A stretch of DNA of 64,000 nucleotides. Source: Candidatus Synchoanobacter obligatus. GTDB lineage: Bacteria; Pseudomonadota; Gammaproteobacteria; Comchoanobacterales; Comchoanobacteraceae. Position 1 is the stretch's first letter; the number at the start of each line of letters is the position of its first letter. Made by a program: the position numbers and the translations under genes. The notes under the pieces are model-generated. The model was not told where the DNA came from. It worked only from the letters and a program-made list of their open reading frames with translations, and made no database searches. This document shows, piece by piece, positions 18,244 through 27,120 of the stretch. The stretch lies in NCBI RefSeq assembly GCF_024259865.1, contig NZ_JAKUDN010000002.1:25001-89000 (forward strand), read 5' to 3'.

Positions 18244-19462
18244 TATCTTCCTGACGTTTCAGGAAATCTGGAATGTTTAAGTATGCAGGAGAATCCTCTC
18301 GAGGACTCTGGACATTTTTTACTGGCTCCGTCACAGGCATAGCATTGTCTTCGTTCTCATGCGCATCAATAACAGACGCTTCTGTTGGCACATGTACATT
18401 AGGTTCAGGCGTGACAACAGGGGGCGCCTCCTTAACATAAGCTGGCCTAGCATTCATCCGTTGATACTCTGCCCTATTTGGCAAATCAACATCCTGTTTT
18501 TGACGATCCAACCCCGTAACGACAACAGTGACTCTCAAGGCCTCTGCCATTCCCTCGTCAATCACTGTCCCAACAACAACATTCGCTTTTTCTGAAGTCA
18601 CCTGACTAATCAATGATCCGACTTCCTCAAACTCACCAATAGACATACTCGAGCTTGCGGTAATATTCACCAAAACGCCTTTAGCACCATACACATCTAA
18701 ATCTTCCAGCAAGGGTGAAGCAATTGCTGCTTGAGCTGCTTGTTTTGCACGCTCAGATCCTTCTGCTACCCCGGTCCCCATCATGGCCATTCCCATTTCA
18801 GACATCACGGTTCTCACATCAGCAAAATCAACATTGATCAGCCCTGAATGTGTAATCAAATTAGAGATCCCCTGTACTGCGCCCAGTAGGACTGAGTTTG
18901 CTGTTTTGAAGGCACTCATCAACGTGACTTCTTTGCCAAGAACAGAGATTAATTTGTTGTTGGGGATTGTAATTAAAGAATCAACATATTGCGTCAGCTC
19001 GCTGATTCCTTGCTCAGCAATTTGCATCCTTTTGGCACCTTCAAAAACAAATGGCTTTGTTACAACCGCGACAGTCAATATCCCCATTTCAGTCGCAATT
19101 CTTGCAATTTCAGGTGCCGCACCAGTACCAGTTCCACCCCCCATCCCAGCAGTGATAAACAACATATCAGCCCCAGAAATTGTTGCTTGAATCAGCTCTT
19201 CAGTTTCACATGCTGCTTGTTTCCCTACTTCTGGATCTGCGCCTGCACCAAGGCCTTTGGTAAGCTTTTCACCCAACTGGATTAACTCAATGCCTTCATG
19301 CTGATCTTTAAATTTCTTTAGTGCCTGAACGTCTGTATTGGCTGCAATAAAACTGACACCGTTGATTCCTTCCTGGAGCATAGACTCAAGCGCATTACCT
19401 CCTCCGCCGCCAACACCACAGAGCATGATGTTTGCCCCTTTCAAATCCGCTTGAACTGACAC
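18230..19462 (-). CDS. ftsZ: cell division GTPase FtsZ
   Basis: A 410-residue tubulin homologue that forms the division ring. It starts with GTG preceded by AGGAG. The GTP-binding loop GGGTGTG lies at about 108-114, an N-terminal GGGGGNAL loop precedes it, and the C-terminal partner-binding tail [11 protein letters not shown] is conserved after a variable linker. It follows ftsA by about 10 bases on the same strand. Confidence 0.97.
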   Translation of the reverse strand: MSVQADLKGANIMLCGVGGGGGNALESMLQEGINGVSFIAANTDVQALKKFKDQHEGIELIQLGEKLTKGLGAGADPEVGKQAACETEELIQATISGADMLFITAGMGGGTGTGAAPEIARIATEMGILTVAVVTKPFVFEGAKRMQIAEQGISELTQYVDSLITIPNNKLISVLGKEVTLMSAFKTANSVLLGAVQGISNLITHSGLINVDFADVRTVMSEMGMAMMGTGVAEGSERAKQAAQAAIASPLLEDLDVYGAKGVLVNITASSSMSIGEFEEVGSLISQVTSEKANVVVGTVIDEGMAEALRVTVVVTGLDRQKQDVDLPNRAEYQRMNARPAYVKEAPPVVTPEPNVHVPTEASVIDAHENEDNAMPVTEPVKNVQSPREDSPAYLNIPDFLKRQEDIKVE

Positions 19463-19471
19463 TATTATCTC

Positions 19472-20632
19472 CTAAAAATAGACCTCTAACCAGCGTTGTA
19501 TCATTTTAAACGCATGACGACAAGGATTATTCCGACTATGTATCGGACTCCCTGCTTGTTGCTGGATATAGTATACCAATCCCGCTGCACTCAACCAGTC
19601 TTGGTGCATTGATGAATCAGAAGCTCCAACCAAACTTCCCTGACGAGACTGTTTCCCTAAAAAAGACTCTATAATGTCACTCACTCCAGGATACCTCATC
19701 GCGCCACCACACAATACATAACCTCGATTTACTTTTTGCTTTAATCCTTCTCGAACCAAACAGCGGTCCACTAACTTAATAATTTGAGCATACCGAGCAT
19801 CAATAACCTCTCGAATTTTATCAGACGAGACCCCCATATAAGCCTCTTCTTCATCCGCAAGCCCCATGAGTTTTTTAATTTTCTCAGCGGTATCATTATT
19901 TACCTGTAGTAAGTGAGCGATATCATGAGAAACAGCCGCACCACCAATAGGAATTGATGCAGAAAACACCACAACGCCGCCATACAAAACAACACAATCA
20001 GTCGTCCCTTCTCCCATATCAAGTACCACGACTCCTTGTTGCTTCTCATCCTGAGTCAACACAGCTGCAGCCAATCCTATCGGTGGAAAAATCAACCCTG
20101 AACAAGTTAACCCTACCCGCTCTAAACATCTAGACATATTTTGTGCCGCACCTTGATCAGCTAACACAAGATTAAAAGATCCTTCCAACCGAACCCCGAA
20201 CATACCCTTAGGATCAATAATCCCTGCCTGATTATCCACTTTATAGGACTGCGGTAACATATGTACAACAACCTGATTGTCTAATGCCAATGCTTGTGCT
20301 GTAACCGACAATTCATCCAAATCATACGGCGTAACCTCCTGATGACGAATCTTAACCACACCATGAGAATTGACTGAGGAAATGCTATCTCCAGACACGG
20401 TACAGTATACACGGTTAAATCGAATATCGATTTTTTTCTTTACCTTACTAATTAAATGCTGAATCGTTTCTGCAGCCTTCTCTAAATCGACAATAACCCC
20501 ATGGTTCACACCCAATGACGGCATGGACTCATATGCAAGAACTCTTGCACGAGGATCATCTTCTGCCACCAAAATTCGGGCAGAACTGGTACCAAAATCA
20601 ATCACAACAATTGGGGATTTCATCACAGACAT
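19472..20632 (-). CDS. ftsA: cell division protein FtsA
   Basis: A 386-residue actin-like protein that tethers FtsZ to the membrane. It shows the ATPase phosphate motifs VVIDFGTSSARI near the N-terminus and VVVLDMGEGTTDCVV in the middle, and YVLCGGAMRYPG as the adenosine motif. The extreme C-terminus (IQRWLEVYF) fits the amphipathic membrane-targeting helix. It lies between the Sel1-repeat gene and ftsZ, not directly after ftsQ. Confidence 0.95.
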   Translation of the reverse strand: MSVMKSPIVVIDFGTSSARILVAEDDPRARVLAYESMPSLGVNHGVIVDLEKAAETIQHLISKVKKKIDIRFNRVYCTVSGDSISSVNSHGVVKIRHQEVTPYDLDELSVTAQALALDNQVVVHMLPQSYKVDNQAGIIDPKGMFGVRLEGSFNLVLADQGAAQNMSRCLERVGLTCSGLIFPPIGLAAAVLTQDEKQQGVVVLDMGEGTTDCVVLYGGVVVFSASIPIGGAAVSHDIAHLLQVNNDTAEKIKKLMGLADEEEAYMGVSSDKIREVIDARYAQIIKLVDRCLVREGLKQKVNRGYVLCGGAMRYPGVSDIIESFLGKQSRQGSLVGASDSSMHQDWLSAAGLVYYIQQQAGSPIHSRNNPCRHAFKMIQRWLEVYF

Positions 20633-20682
20633 CTATCCTTGATCTCCTTTTTGACTACTCTCTCAAAATATAGATTGAATGT

Positions 20683-21357
20683 CTATACTCTTTTTTTCTC
20701 TAATAATCCGAATGGATCGTGACATGAAGATGGTTTATCTTCCAAGCCTCTATGATCCACCGGCAGACTCGACAAAAAATCCTTTGCCATTTTAAACTCC
20801 TTTGCTGCAGATTTATTCACCAACTCCAAAGCGTATGAAGGATTTTTCTGCACGCCTGTGCCATGCCAATACAGCAGCCCCATCTGAAAATAAACATATG
20901 GGTGCTCTAAACGAAGTGCTTTATCAAACCAAAGATTTGCTGCCGTCATACTCTCCTGAATACCAACCTTCCCCTGTGCATAAATTAAAGCAATATTGAC
21001 CATGGCACCACCATGACCTAAATTTGCTGCCAATAAATAATGCCTCAAAGCCACATCCACATCCTTTGCAACCCCACGTCCTAATTCGTATAAAACAGCC
21101 AACTTAAACTGTATTTCACCATAAATATACTTGGTAGATAATCCTTTTAAAAGAGGAAATAATTCTGCATCATCCCCTTTATTCCACTTAGCTCTCACAT
21201 TCAGAATGTGTGGCATATCACACACAAACTGTTGCCATTTTGACCGAAATATTGGATCCGTGATCTTTTGAAGACAAACATGAGCCACATCAATATTTTG
21301 GGGCGTAGTTTTACTACAAAAATAATACTCAAAACGCATCTTCAACTCATCTTGCAT
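20683..21357 (-). CDS. Sel1-like repeat protein inside the division cluster
   Basis: About 224 residues, starting at the ATG preceded by GGGAG. Residues about 70-205 contain three to four Sel1/TPR-like repeats, recognisable by the pattern A..YELGRGVAKDVDVAL, A.IYAQGKVGIQESMTAA and MGLLYWHGTGVQKNPSYAL. Such repeats are protein-interaction scaffolds. There is no signal peptide, so the protein is probably cytoplasmic. It sits between ftsQ and ftsA in the same direction, with short gaps on both sides, implying co-transcription and perhaps a role in division. Its partner is unknown. Confidence 0.85.
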   Translation of the reverse strand: MQDELKMRFEYYFCSKTTPQNIDVAHVCLQKITDPIFRSKWQQFVCDMPHILNVRAKWNKGDDAELFPLLKGLSTKYIYGEIQFKLAVLYELGRGVAKDVDVALRHYLLAANLGHGGAMVNIALIYAQGKVGIQESMTAANLWFDKALRLEHPYVYFQMGLLYWHGTGVQKNPSYALELVNKSAAKEFKMAKDFLSSLPVDHRGLEDKPSSCHDPFGLLEKKRV

Positions 21358-21405
21358 CGTCACTCCCATCCACAATCATTTGATTCATGTGTGAGCAACA
21401 GCTTA

Positions 21406-21993
21406 TCATGTATCTTGGCAAGTTGCATACTCTTGGTGAAAAAAGAAGCACTTCACAGGCTTTTTATCTTTAAAGCCCTTAAATGCTTTATCCCATTCTG
21501 CAACGTAAGAAAAGCTGGGAAATAACAATTGGTCACCTGACGTTGTTACCACTTTAACAATACCCGATCTCGACTGACTCATTGTTCTTATTTCTACAAC
21601 CTGACTCAACTTTTTCAACAATAGCACTGCCTCAAATAAAGAATCCTTAGTAACCGTCAATAATGGCAGCGCATCAGGAAATGCTCCTTTTACACTAAAA
21701 ACATCTAAATTATCAGAAACATAGGCCCCAGAAGACAGTTTTGCAGCTGGCACTTTAGAGGATACTTCCAAGAACAGCACGTTAGGGAAACGCCATTGCA
21801 ACCGATAAGCATCCACCCAATCCCATTCCTTCACTGCATTTTCCCAATCTCCTACTGAAGAAAAATCAGTCGTCAACTGCTTATGGTCCGCCCCATACCA
21901 TACGTATTTCACTGGCAATGACTTGTAAAAGAAACTCACTGCCAATAACAGGCATAAAACAACAAAACTTTGAGCTAATTTCTGACTTCGCAC
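21406..21993 (-). CDS. ftsQ: short FtsQ-like division protein
   Basis: About 195 residues, shorter than the usual 250-280. One N-terminal membrane helix (SFVVLCLLLAVSFFYKSL) precedes a periplasmic part with a POTRA-like segment (WVDAYRLQWRFPNVLFLEVS) and the family pattern YVSDNLDVFSV...LPLLTV. The place upstream of ftsA-ftsZ supports the call. FtsQ links FtsK to FtsB/FtsL in the divisome. A GTG at 21993 has GGAG six bases upstream; a TTG at 22005 is the alternative. The sequence is highly divergent, so the assignment leans on context. Confidence 0.75.
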   Translation of the reverse strand: MRSQKLAQSFVVLCLLLAVSFFYKSLPVKYVWYGADHKQLTTDFSSVGDWENAVKEWDWVDAYRLQWRFPNVLFLEVSSKVPAAKLSSGAYVSDNLDVFSVKGAFPDALPLLTVTKDSLFEAVLLLKKLSQVVEIRTMSQSRSGIVKVVTTSGDQLLFPSFSYVAEWDKAFKGFKDKKPVKCFFFHQEYATCQDT

Positions 21994-22164
21994 CAACCTC
22001 TCCAACCCTATGACTTAATGATAACGATTTTCATCCCATGAATCATCTATTATATATATCTGTCTAGAATACTTTAACGATATCCGCCCAAGGTGTACAA
22101 ATCTCTTTATGGACATCATATAAACCAAACCTTATAGTATGGCTATATTGAAACGAGTATAACC

Positions 22165-24279
22165 TTGGACATTACACATATTATTGACACGCTCAATCCA
22201 GAACAACGAATGGCCGCAACCTCACTTGACCATAACTTACTAGTGCTCGCAGGTGCTGGTTCAGGAAAAACAAAAACCATTGTGCACAGAACGGCCTATC
22301 TTATTATCACTGGCCAAGCTCATTGGCACCAAATTTTAACTGTTACATTCACCAATAAGGCTGCAAACGAATTAAAATCTAGAGTCTCAAGACTCCTACC
22401 CAACCAACAGCACGCAGGTACCTGGACAGGGACCTTTCATAGCATCTGCCATAAGCTATTACGAATTCATGCAGAAGAGATCGGATTGCCTAAAAACTTT
22501 CAAGTCATTGATACCGATGACCAACTGAGAATTGTTAAAAAAATTCATAAAGAAATGCATCTAGACGAACAGCAATGGCCTGCTAAAAAATCACTCAACT
22601 TCATTAACCAAATGAAAGAACAAGGTCACCGATCTTTCCAGTGCCAAGACCAAAGCAGCGCTTTTTACCGAACCTGTGGGGAAGTCTACGCATCATATGA
22701 AGAACACTGCTCAAAAAACCACCTCGTTGACTTTGCTGAGCTCATTCTTAAGACAACAGAGATGCTAAGAGACAATGAAGACATTAGATGGCAATACCAA
22801 ACACAATTTAAACACATCCTCATTGATGAGTTCCAGGATACCAATAAGCTACAATATACACTGATTAGCCTCTTAAAACATGAACAACAGCGAATTGTTG
22901 CAGTCGGTGATGATGACCAATCAATTTATAGCTGGCGAGGCGCTATTGTTGATCATATGTTCTCCTTTGAGAAAGACTTCTCTCCCGTAACCACCATCCG
23001 ATTAGAGCAAAATTACCGGTCAACTCAAAACATTCTTAATGCTGCCAACCATATCATTCAGCATAATGAAAAACGTCTAGAGAAAAAACTTTGGACTGAC
23101 TCTTCGAGCAAAGAAAAAATTAAGCTCTATGCTGCCTATAATGAAACCGATGAAGCACAGTTTGTTTGTGATCAAATCCATGAGCTAATCCGCCGTGGCC
23201 ATACTTTTGAAGATTGTGCCATTCTTTATCGTTCTAATGCCCAATCACGTGTTTTTGAAGAAAAACTCAGTCAAGCAACTATCCCCTATCGGGTTTATGG
23301 AGGATTAAGGTTTTTTGAGCGTGCAGAAATTAAAGACATCATTGCATACCTTCGCCTTATGGCCAATCAACAAGATAACTATGCCTTTGAACGCAGCATT
23401 AACCAGCCTCCAAGAGGTATCGGCCGAGTCACACTTGATAAAATAAAGCACCAAGCACAACTTAGCGCTGCTTCTTTCTTAGATGCATCTCAACAGTGCA
23501 ATATTTCAGGAAAAGCAGCACCTGCATTACAGTTATTTTATCAGCTGATCACTGACAGCATCCACCAGTTTGGTCAATTATCTTTGTTAATTGAGCATGT
23601 CATCAAAGAAACCAAAATGATTGCGTACTTACAAGCACAGAAAAACCATCAAACGGACGCAAAAGTTGAAAACTTAAAAGAACTTGTATCTGCTGCCAAA
23701 CACTATGACCAGTATGATAGCATTCAAGAAGCGCTTAACGAATTCTTATCCCATGCCGTCTTGGATCAAAACCCCAAAAATGAGCATGCTGCATCTCAAG
23801 TCCAACTCATGACCCTTCACTCAGCCAAAGGGCTTGAATTTCCCAATGTTTTCTTAACAGGACTGGAAGACGATTTATTTCCTCACAAAATGACTCATGC
23901 AGACCATAAGCAAATTGAAGAAGAACGCCGTCTATGCTATGTTGGCATTACCAGAGCAAAGCAAGAGCTTTATATCTCCTACGCTGAAACAAGGCGATTA
24001 TATGGTCAAGAAATGTATCAGCGGCCTTCTCGATTCATTCGCGAACTACCGCAAGAAGAACTTGAATATCTCCGTGGAAATAACGCATACACCCCTAAAC
24101 CTAAAGTAAAAGCCAGTTATACCTTCCAATTAGGACAAACAGTATCTCATGCCAAATTTGGTGAAGGTGTTGTATTAAACTATGAAGAAGATGGCGACAA
24201 TAGTCGTGTACAAGTACGCTTCTTAAATCATGGCGTCAAATGGTTACTTTGTGCTTATGCTAAGCTAAACCCTGTTTAA
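22165..24279 (+). CDS. uvrD: DNA helicase II (UvrD)
   Basis: A 704-residue superfamily 1A 3'-5' helicase for mismatch and excision repair. It has Walker A AGAGSGKT at 29-36, DEFQDTN starting at residue 221 (motif II), QNYRST, LMTLHSAKGLEF and GITRAKQ, and a C-terminal Tudor-like domain (QTVSHAKFGEGVVLNYEEDG). The TTG start at 22165 is chosen because the N-terminus MDITHIIDTLNPEQR then aligns fully with other UvrD proteins, whereas the first internal ATG would cut this segment off. Confidence 0.96.
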   Translation: MDITHIIDTLNPEQRMAATSLDHNLLVLAGAGSGKTKTIVHRTAYLIITGQAHWHQILTVTFTNKAANELKSRVSRLLPNQQHAGTWTGTFHSICHKLLRIHAEEIGLPKNFQVIDTDDQLRIVKKIHKEMHLDEQQWPAKKSLNFINQMKEQGHRSFQCQDQSSAFYRTCGEVYASYEEHCSKNHLVDFAELILKTTEMLRDNEDIRWQYQTQFKHILIDEFQDTNKLQYTLISLLKHEQQRIVAVGDDDQSIYSWRGAIVDHMFSFEKDFSPVTTIRLEQNYRSTQNILNAANHIIQHNEKRLEKKLWTDSSSKEKIKLYAAYNETDEAQFVCDQIHELIRRGHTFEDCAILYRSNAQSRVFEEKLSQATIPYRVYGGLRFFERAEIKDIIAYLRLMANQQDNYAFERSINQPPRGIGRVTLDKIKHQAQLSAASFLDASQQCNISGKAAPALQLFYQLITDSIHQFGQLSLLIEHVIKETKMIAYLQAQKNHQTDAKVENLKELVSAAKHYDQYDSIQEALNEFLSHAVLDQNPKNEHAASQVQLMTLHSAKGLEFPNVFLTGLEDDLFPHKMTHADHKQIEEERRLCYVGITRAKQELYISYAETRRLYGQEMYQRPSRFIRELPQEELEYLRGNNAYTPKPKVKASYTFQLGQTVSHAKFGEGVVLNYEEDGDNSRVQVRFLNHGVKWLLCAYAKLNPV

Positions 24280-24525
24280 TCTCTAAATACGCCCTCTCAC
24301 TCAAAGTGTAAAAACGATGGCAACAATGCCCATCTGCCTATACATTTCTTAACGCCATCATATCAAATAGATGCTTTGCGCTCATATTAAGCGAAATCCT
24401 GCTTCATTCTCCACACCTTATCAAAACACGTGAGCATAACCAAAGGACGAAAACGACGTAAGATGTTGACTTTTGTAAAAAAATAGCGCATGATTGATTT
24501 AATAATAATAAAATGGAAGCTTAAC
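24280..24525. other. intergenic before the 459-residue gene
   Basis: An AT-rich gap without an RNA gene or repeat that I can see. A possible promoter TTGACT (24466-24471) with CATGAT (24489-24494), spacer 17, precedes the next gene. Confidence 0.35.
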
Positions 24526-25905
24526 ATGCTGAATATGTCAAAAGAGAAAAAAGTAATACCGCCAGTTGCCAGTTCTGCAGGCCTAACAAGAGAAGACAGG
24601 TGTGCTCGTTTTTCGAATCAAAGAGGTATATCAGCTAATGCACTAGAAATAAGAGAACATGGATTCTCCTTCCTAGAAGATGCAGATTCATCACTGAGTA
24701 TTTTAGAGAACATTGAAGCCTTGGTGACTTCAAAACCGCTGGAAAAAAAATCTGCAAAATTAAAATCAGAATTAACTGCAATTAAAGGCGCAGGAACAAA
24801 AGCATTACAAGATGATAGACTACGTGCCGCTGTAAAAATTTTTAGCAAAGACGGTGTAGCAAAATCTTTAACAGATATTCGTGCGGCAGGCGACAAGTTC
24901 TACACAACAACGGCTGCAAAACCTAACTGGTTATTTGCAATTTCTTGCCTGACCCTGCACGAATCCGATATCGAAGCCAAAGGAACAAAAACTATCAATG
25001 GTGTGGTTAGTGTCAGTGATGTTGCTCATACTATTTCTACATACAAAACTTTCACAAGCCTATATAAACATGGTAGCACCAATGCTCTTTTAGGGATTGA
25101 TTATCCAGGAAATAGTGAATATAGCATGATACTGTGCCAAACAGCTGATGAAATAGCAAAACACAAGGCAGATTGTACAGAAAAATGTACTTGTTCTCAT
25201 GCCACCATCTTCTCTAGAGCCAATCATGATGTAATCGATAGAACAGATATCCATTACACCCTCGATCTAGAACTGGTAGATTCGACCCAATGTACAGCCG
25301 ACGCGGCAGCGAACTTCAAAGGCTCCGATACCTACAAAAACCACGTAGCCATTACAAAAAGTAGGGGTAAAACTCTTGGGCTAAAAGCTTCCTTAGTAGA
25401 AAAAGGGTATATCCCAGCAACCAGCAAATGCAGAGAACAGGGAGCGATTGTTATTGCAAGAGATTTCCTGAAGTCGCAAACCGCCCTTGACAAAACACAA
25501 GAGGAAGTACTTAATGCTCTTGATACTGCATGTAAATCGATGCAGAAGCAGACATATAAGCTACACTACTTCTTTCAGGTCTTCAGTAATTCTACAATCA
25601 ATTTTTCCGGTCTTTCGGCAAGGAAAGGTTCACAAACAACCTGTGTATCCGCAGATGAACTGGAACACGGCACAAGCATTGGATTATTAAGCTCTGATAC
25701 CGTTAAAACGCATCTTAACCCCGCTACTGAGAAGATACAACACATTGTCGATTACCTATCACAATATAAATCAAAATATGATGCACCAACAACCAAAATC
25801 CAACGATGGTATAAAGAGCAACGTATACTAAACAAGTGGAAAGCAGTCGTAGATACTGCAACAATACAGTCTAAAGCATCTAGAGATTGTGTACTGGTAC
25901 GATAA
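24526..25905 (+). CDS. hypothetical 459-residue protein
   Basis: The ATG at 24526 has GGAAG a few bases upstream; an earlier frame start at 24490 lacks one. No family is recognised, and there is no signal peptide or membrane helix. Residues about 220-230 hold CTEKCTCSH, a possible metal-binding or disulfide cluster. The C-terminal region contains an amphipathic basic helix, IQRWYKEQRILNKW, resembling but not matching a full IQ motif, and the protein ends CVLVR. It is a single gene with its own terminator, which suits an accessory or secreted protein. Function unknown. Confidence 0.7.
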   Translation: MLNMSKEKKVIPPVASSAGLTREDRCARFSNQRGISANALEIREHGFSFLEDADSSLSILENIEALVTSKPLEKKSAKLKSELTAIKGAGTKALQDDRLRAAVKIFSKDGVAKSLTDIRAAGDKFYTTTAAKPNWLFAISCLTLHESDIEAKGTKTINGVVSVSDVAHTISTYKTFTSLYKHGSTNALLGIDYPGNSEYSMILCQTADEIAKHKADCTEKCTCSHATIFSRANHDVIDRTDIHYTLDLELVDSTQCTADAAANFKGSDTYKNHVAITKSRGKTLGLKASLVEKGYIPATSKCREQGAIVIARDFLKSQTALDKTQEEVLNALDTACKSMQKQTYKLHYFFQVFSNSTINFSGLSARKGSQTTCVSADELEHGTSIGLLSSDTVKTHLNPATEKIQHIVDYLSQYKSKYDAPTTKIQRWYKEQRILNKWKAVVDTATIQSKASRDCVLVR

Positions 25906-25916
25906 TGTTATTAGAT

Positions 25917-25945
25917 GCAGACGGATGTTTCCCGTCTGCTTTCTT
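25917..25945 (+). terminator. rho-independent terminator
   Basis: An 8-bp stem GCAGACGG/CCGTCTGC (25917-25924 with 25932-25939) around a 7-base loop, followed by TTTCTT, 11 bases after the stop of the 459-residue gene. It may serve dsbB from the other side less well. Confidence 0.75.
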
Positions 25946-25959
25946 AGGATACTTACTAA

Positions 25960-26436
25960 CTACTGTATTTTAAACCTATCTTTAAAGAGGAATGGCAATG
26001 CCAGTAGGCTGTAGTAAGTCAATAGAAATGGCACCAAAAAATAAGTCACAGCAGAAACCTCCTGTGAACATTCACGTCCAATGTTAGTAAGCCAATCCAT
26101 AAAGGACATCATAAAAGCAGAACCTTGAAGATCCATCATGAGCTCGAAGGGCAAACATGATGTTACAGCTTGAGGAAATAACAACACAAATACATGCCTA
26201 AAGCCGATCATCGTACCGAGAAGAAGAATCCACGGGATGAGTTTTATACCCTGTTTGGGAAACAGTGTTACTATGGCTAGTAGCAATAGGACGCCGCGCT
26301 GTAGTAGGCACAACAAACAAGGAGATTCACCTGAAACATAATCATACCCTACTCCAAAAACCAGTAATATGAGTGCCGTGTATAATACAAAACGTAAGTA
26401 CGTTTCTTTATTGATAAAAACTGTGGATAATTTCAC
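25960..26436 (-). CDS. dsbB: DsbB-like disulfide bond formation protein
   Basis: A 158-residue inner-membrane protein with four hydrophobic helices that reoxidises DsbA and passes electrons to quinone. The first periplasmic loop has PCLLCLLQR with C40 and C43, and the second loop has C94 and C123, the two redox pairs of the family. The start is GTG preceded by GGGGGGAG. It is divergent from grpE. No dsbA is in the window. Confidence 0.9.
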   Translation of the reverse strand: MKLSTVFINKETYLRFVLYTALILLVFGVGYDYVSGESPCLLCLLQRGVLLLLAIVTLFPKQGIKLIPWILLLGTMIGFRHVFVLLFPQAVTSCLPFELMMDLQGSAFMMSFMDWLTNIGRECSQEVSAVTYFLVPFLLTYYSLLALPFLFKDRFKIQ

Positions 26437-26445
26437 GCTCCCCCC

Positions 26446-26473
26446 TTGAGAACTAAAGCGATGGTACTATACT
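26446..26473 (+). promoter_or_regulatory. promoter for grpE
   Basis: TTGAGA (26446-26451) and TATACT (26468-26473) with a 16-base spacer. The sequence CCCCCTTGAG overlapping the -35 box also resembles a heat-shock (sigma32) -35 element, but no matching CCCATNTA -10 box is seen. Confidence 0.5.
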
Positions 26474-26516
26474 AATAGAGTATATTTATTTTAGCAACCC
26501 AATACCGGAGCTTACA

Positions 26517-27062
26517 ATGAGCGAAAAAGAACACATTGACACCAAGAACACTGTTTCTGCAGAAGACTTAAAACCTGCCAGTGCACCCACTGAGGCACTT
26601 GAAGATAAAATTACCGAGCTTGAAGAAGAAATTTTGCAACTAAAAGATAAAAATACACGACTGATTGCAGAACAGCATAACTTAGGCGCACGGTTAAAAA
26701 GAGACTTTGATACCAAAAAACAGTACGCCATTGCCAATTTTGCGAAAGAGGTTCTTGACGTTGGTGATATCTTAAAGACGGGTCTAGCCAACTGTTCAGA
26801 TAAAGACAGTGAGCATTTTAAAGGCATGGAAATGACTTTAGACAAGTTCTATCATATTTTAAAGCAACATGGGATCACCGCCATTGATTCATTACATAAG
26901 GCTTTTGATCATAGCCAACACGAAGCGTTAACCAGCCAGGAAACTGATGAACACGAACCCGGTATTATTACCCAAGTTGTTCAAGAAGGCTATCAGTTCC
27001 ACGAGCGTGTACTAAGACCTGCAAAAGTAATTGTTTCAAAAAAAGTTTCTCAAGACTCTTGA
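26517..27062 (+). CDS. grpE: nucleotide exchange factor GrpE
   Basis: A 181-residue protein. A charged, unstructured N-terminus and a long coiled-coil (residues about 25-65) precede a C-terminal beta domain with the family pattern EPGIITQVVQEGYQFHERVLRPAKVIVSKK (residues about 143-175). It releases ADP from DnaK. GGAGC precedes the ATG. It is first in grpE-dnaK-dnaJ; the gap to dnaK is 58 bases. Confidence 0.95.
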   Translation: MSEKEHIDTKNTVSAEDLKPASAPTEALEDKITELEEEILQLKDKNTRLIAEQHNLGARLKRDFDTKKQYAIANFAKEVLDVGDILKTGLANCSDKDSEHFKGMEMTLDKFYHILKQHGITAIDSLHKAFDHSQHEALTSQETDEHEPGIITQVVQEGYQFHERVLRPAKVIVSKKVSQDS

Positions 27063-27120
27063 GGTTTTAAAAAGCATCCATACATTAACATTGATACTAA
27101 ATTAAACGAGGAGATAAATC

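Noticed and set aside
18783-19190. 135-residue frame antisense to ftsZ
   Set aside because: It is an antisense shadow of a strongly conserved gene without its own signals.
26437-26473. Heat-shock (sigma32) promoter before grpE
   Set aside because: The -35-like CTTGAG is present but no CCCATNTA -10 element at proper distance; a sigma70-type reading fits better.
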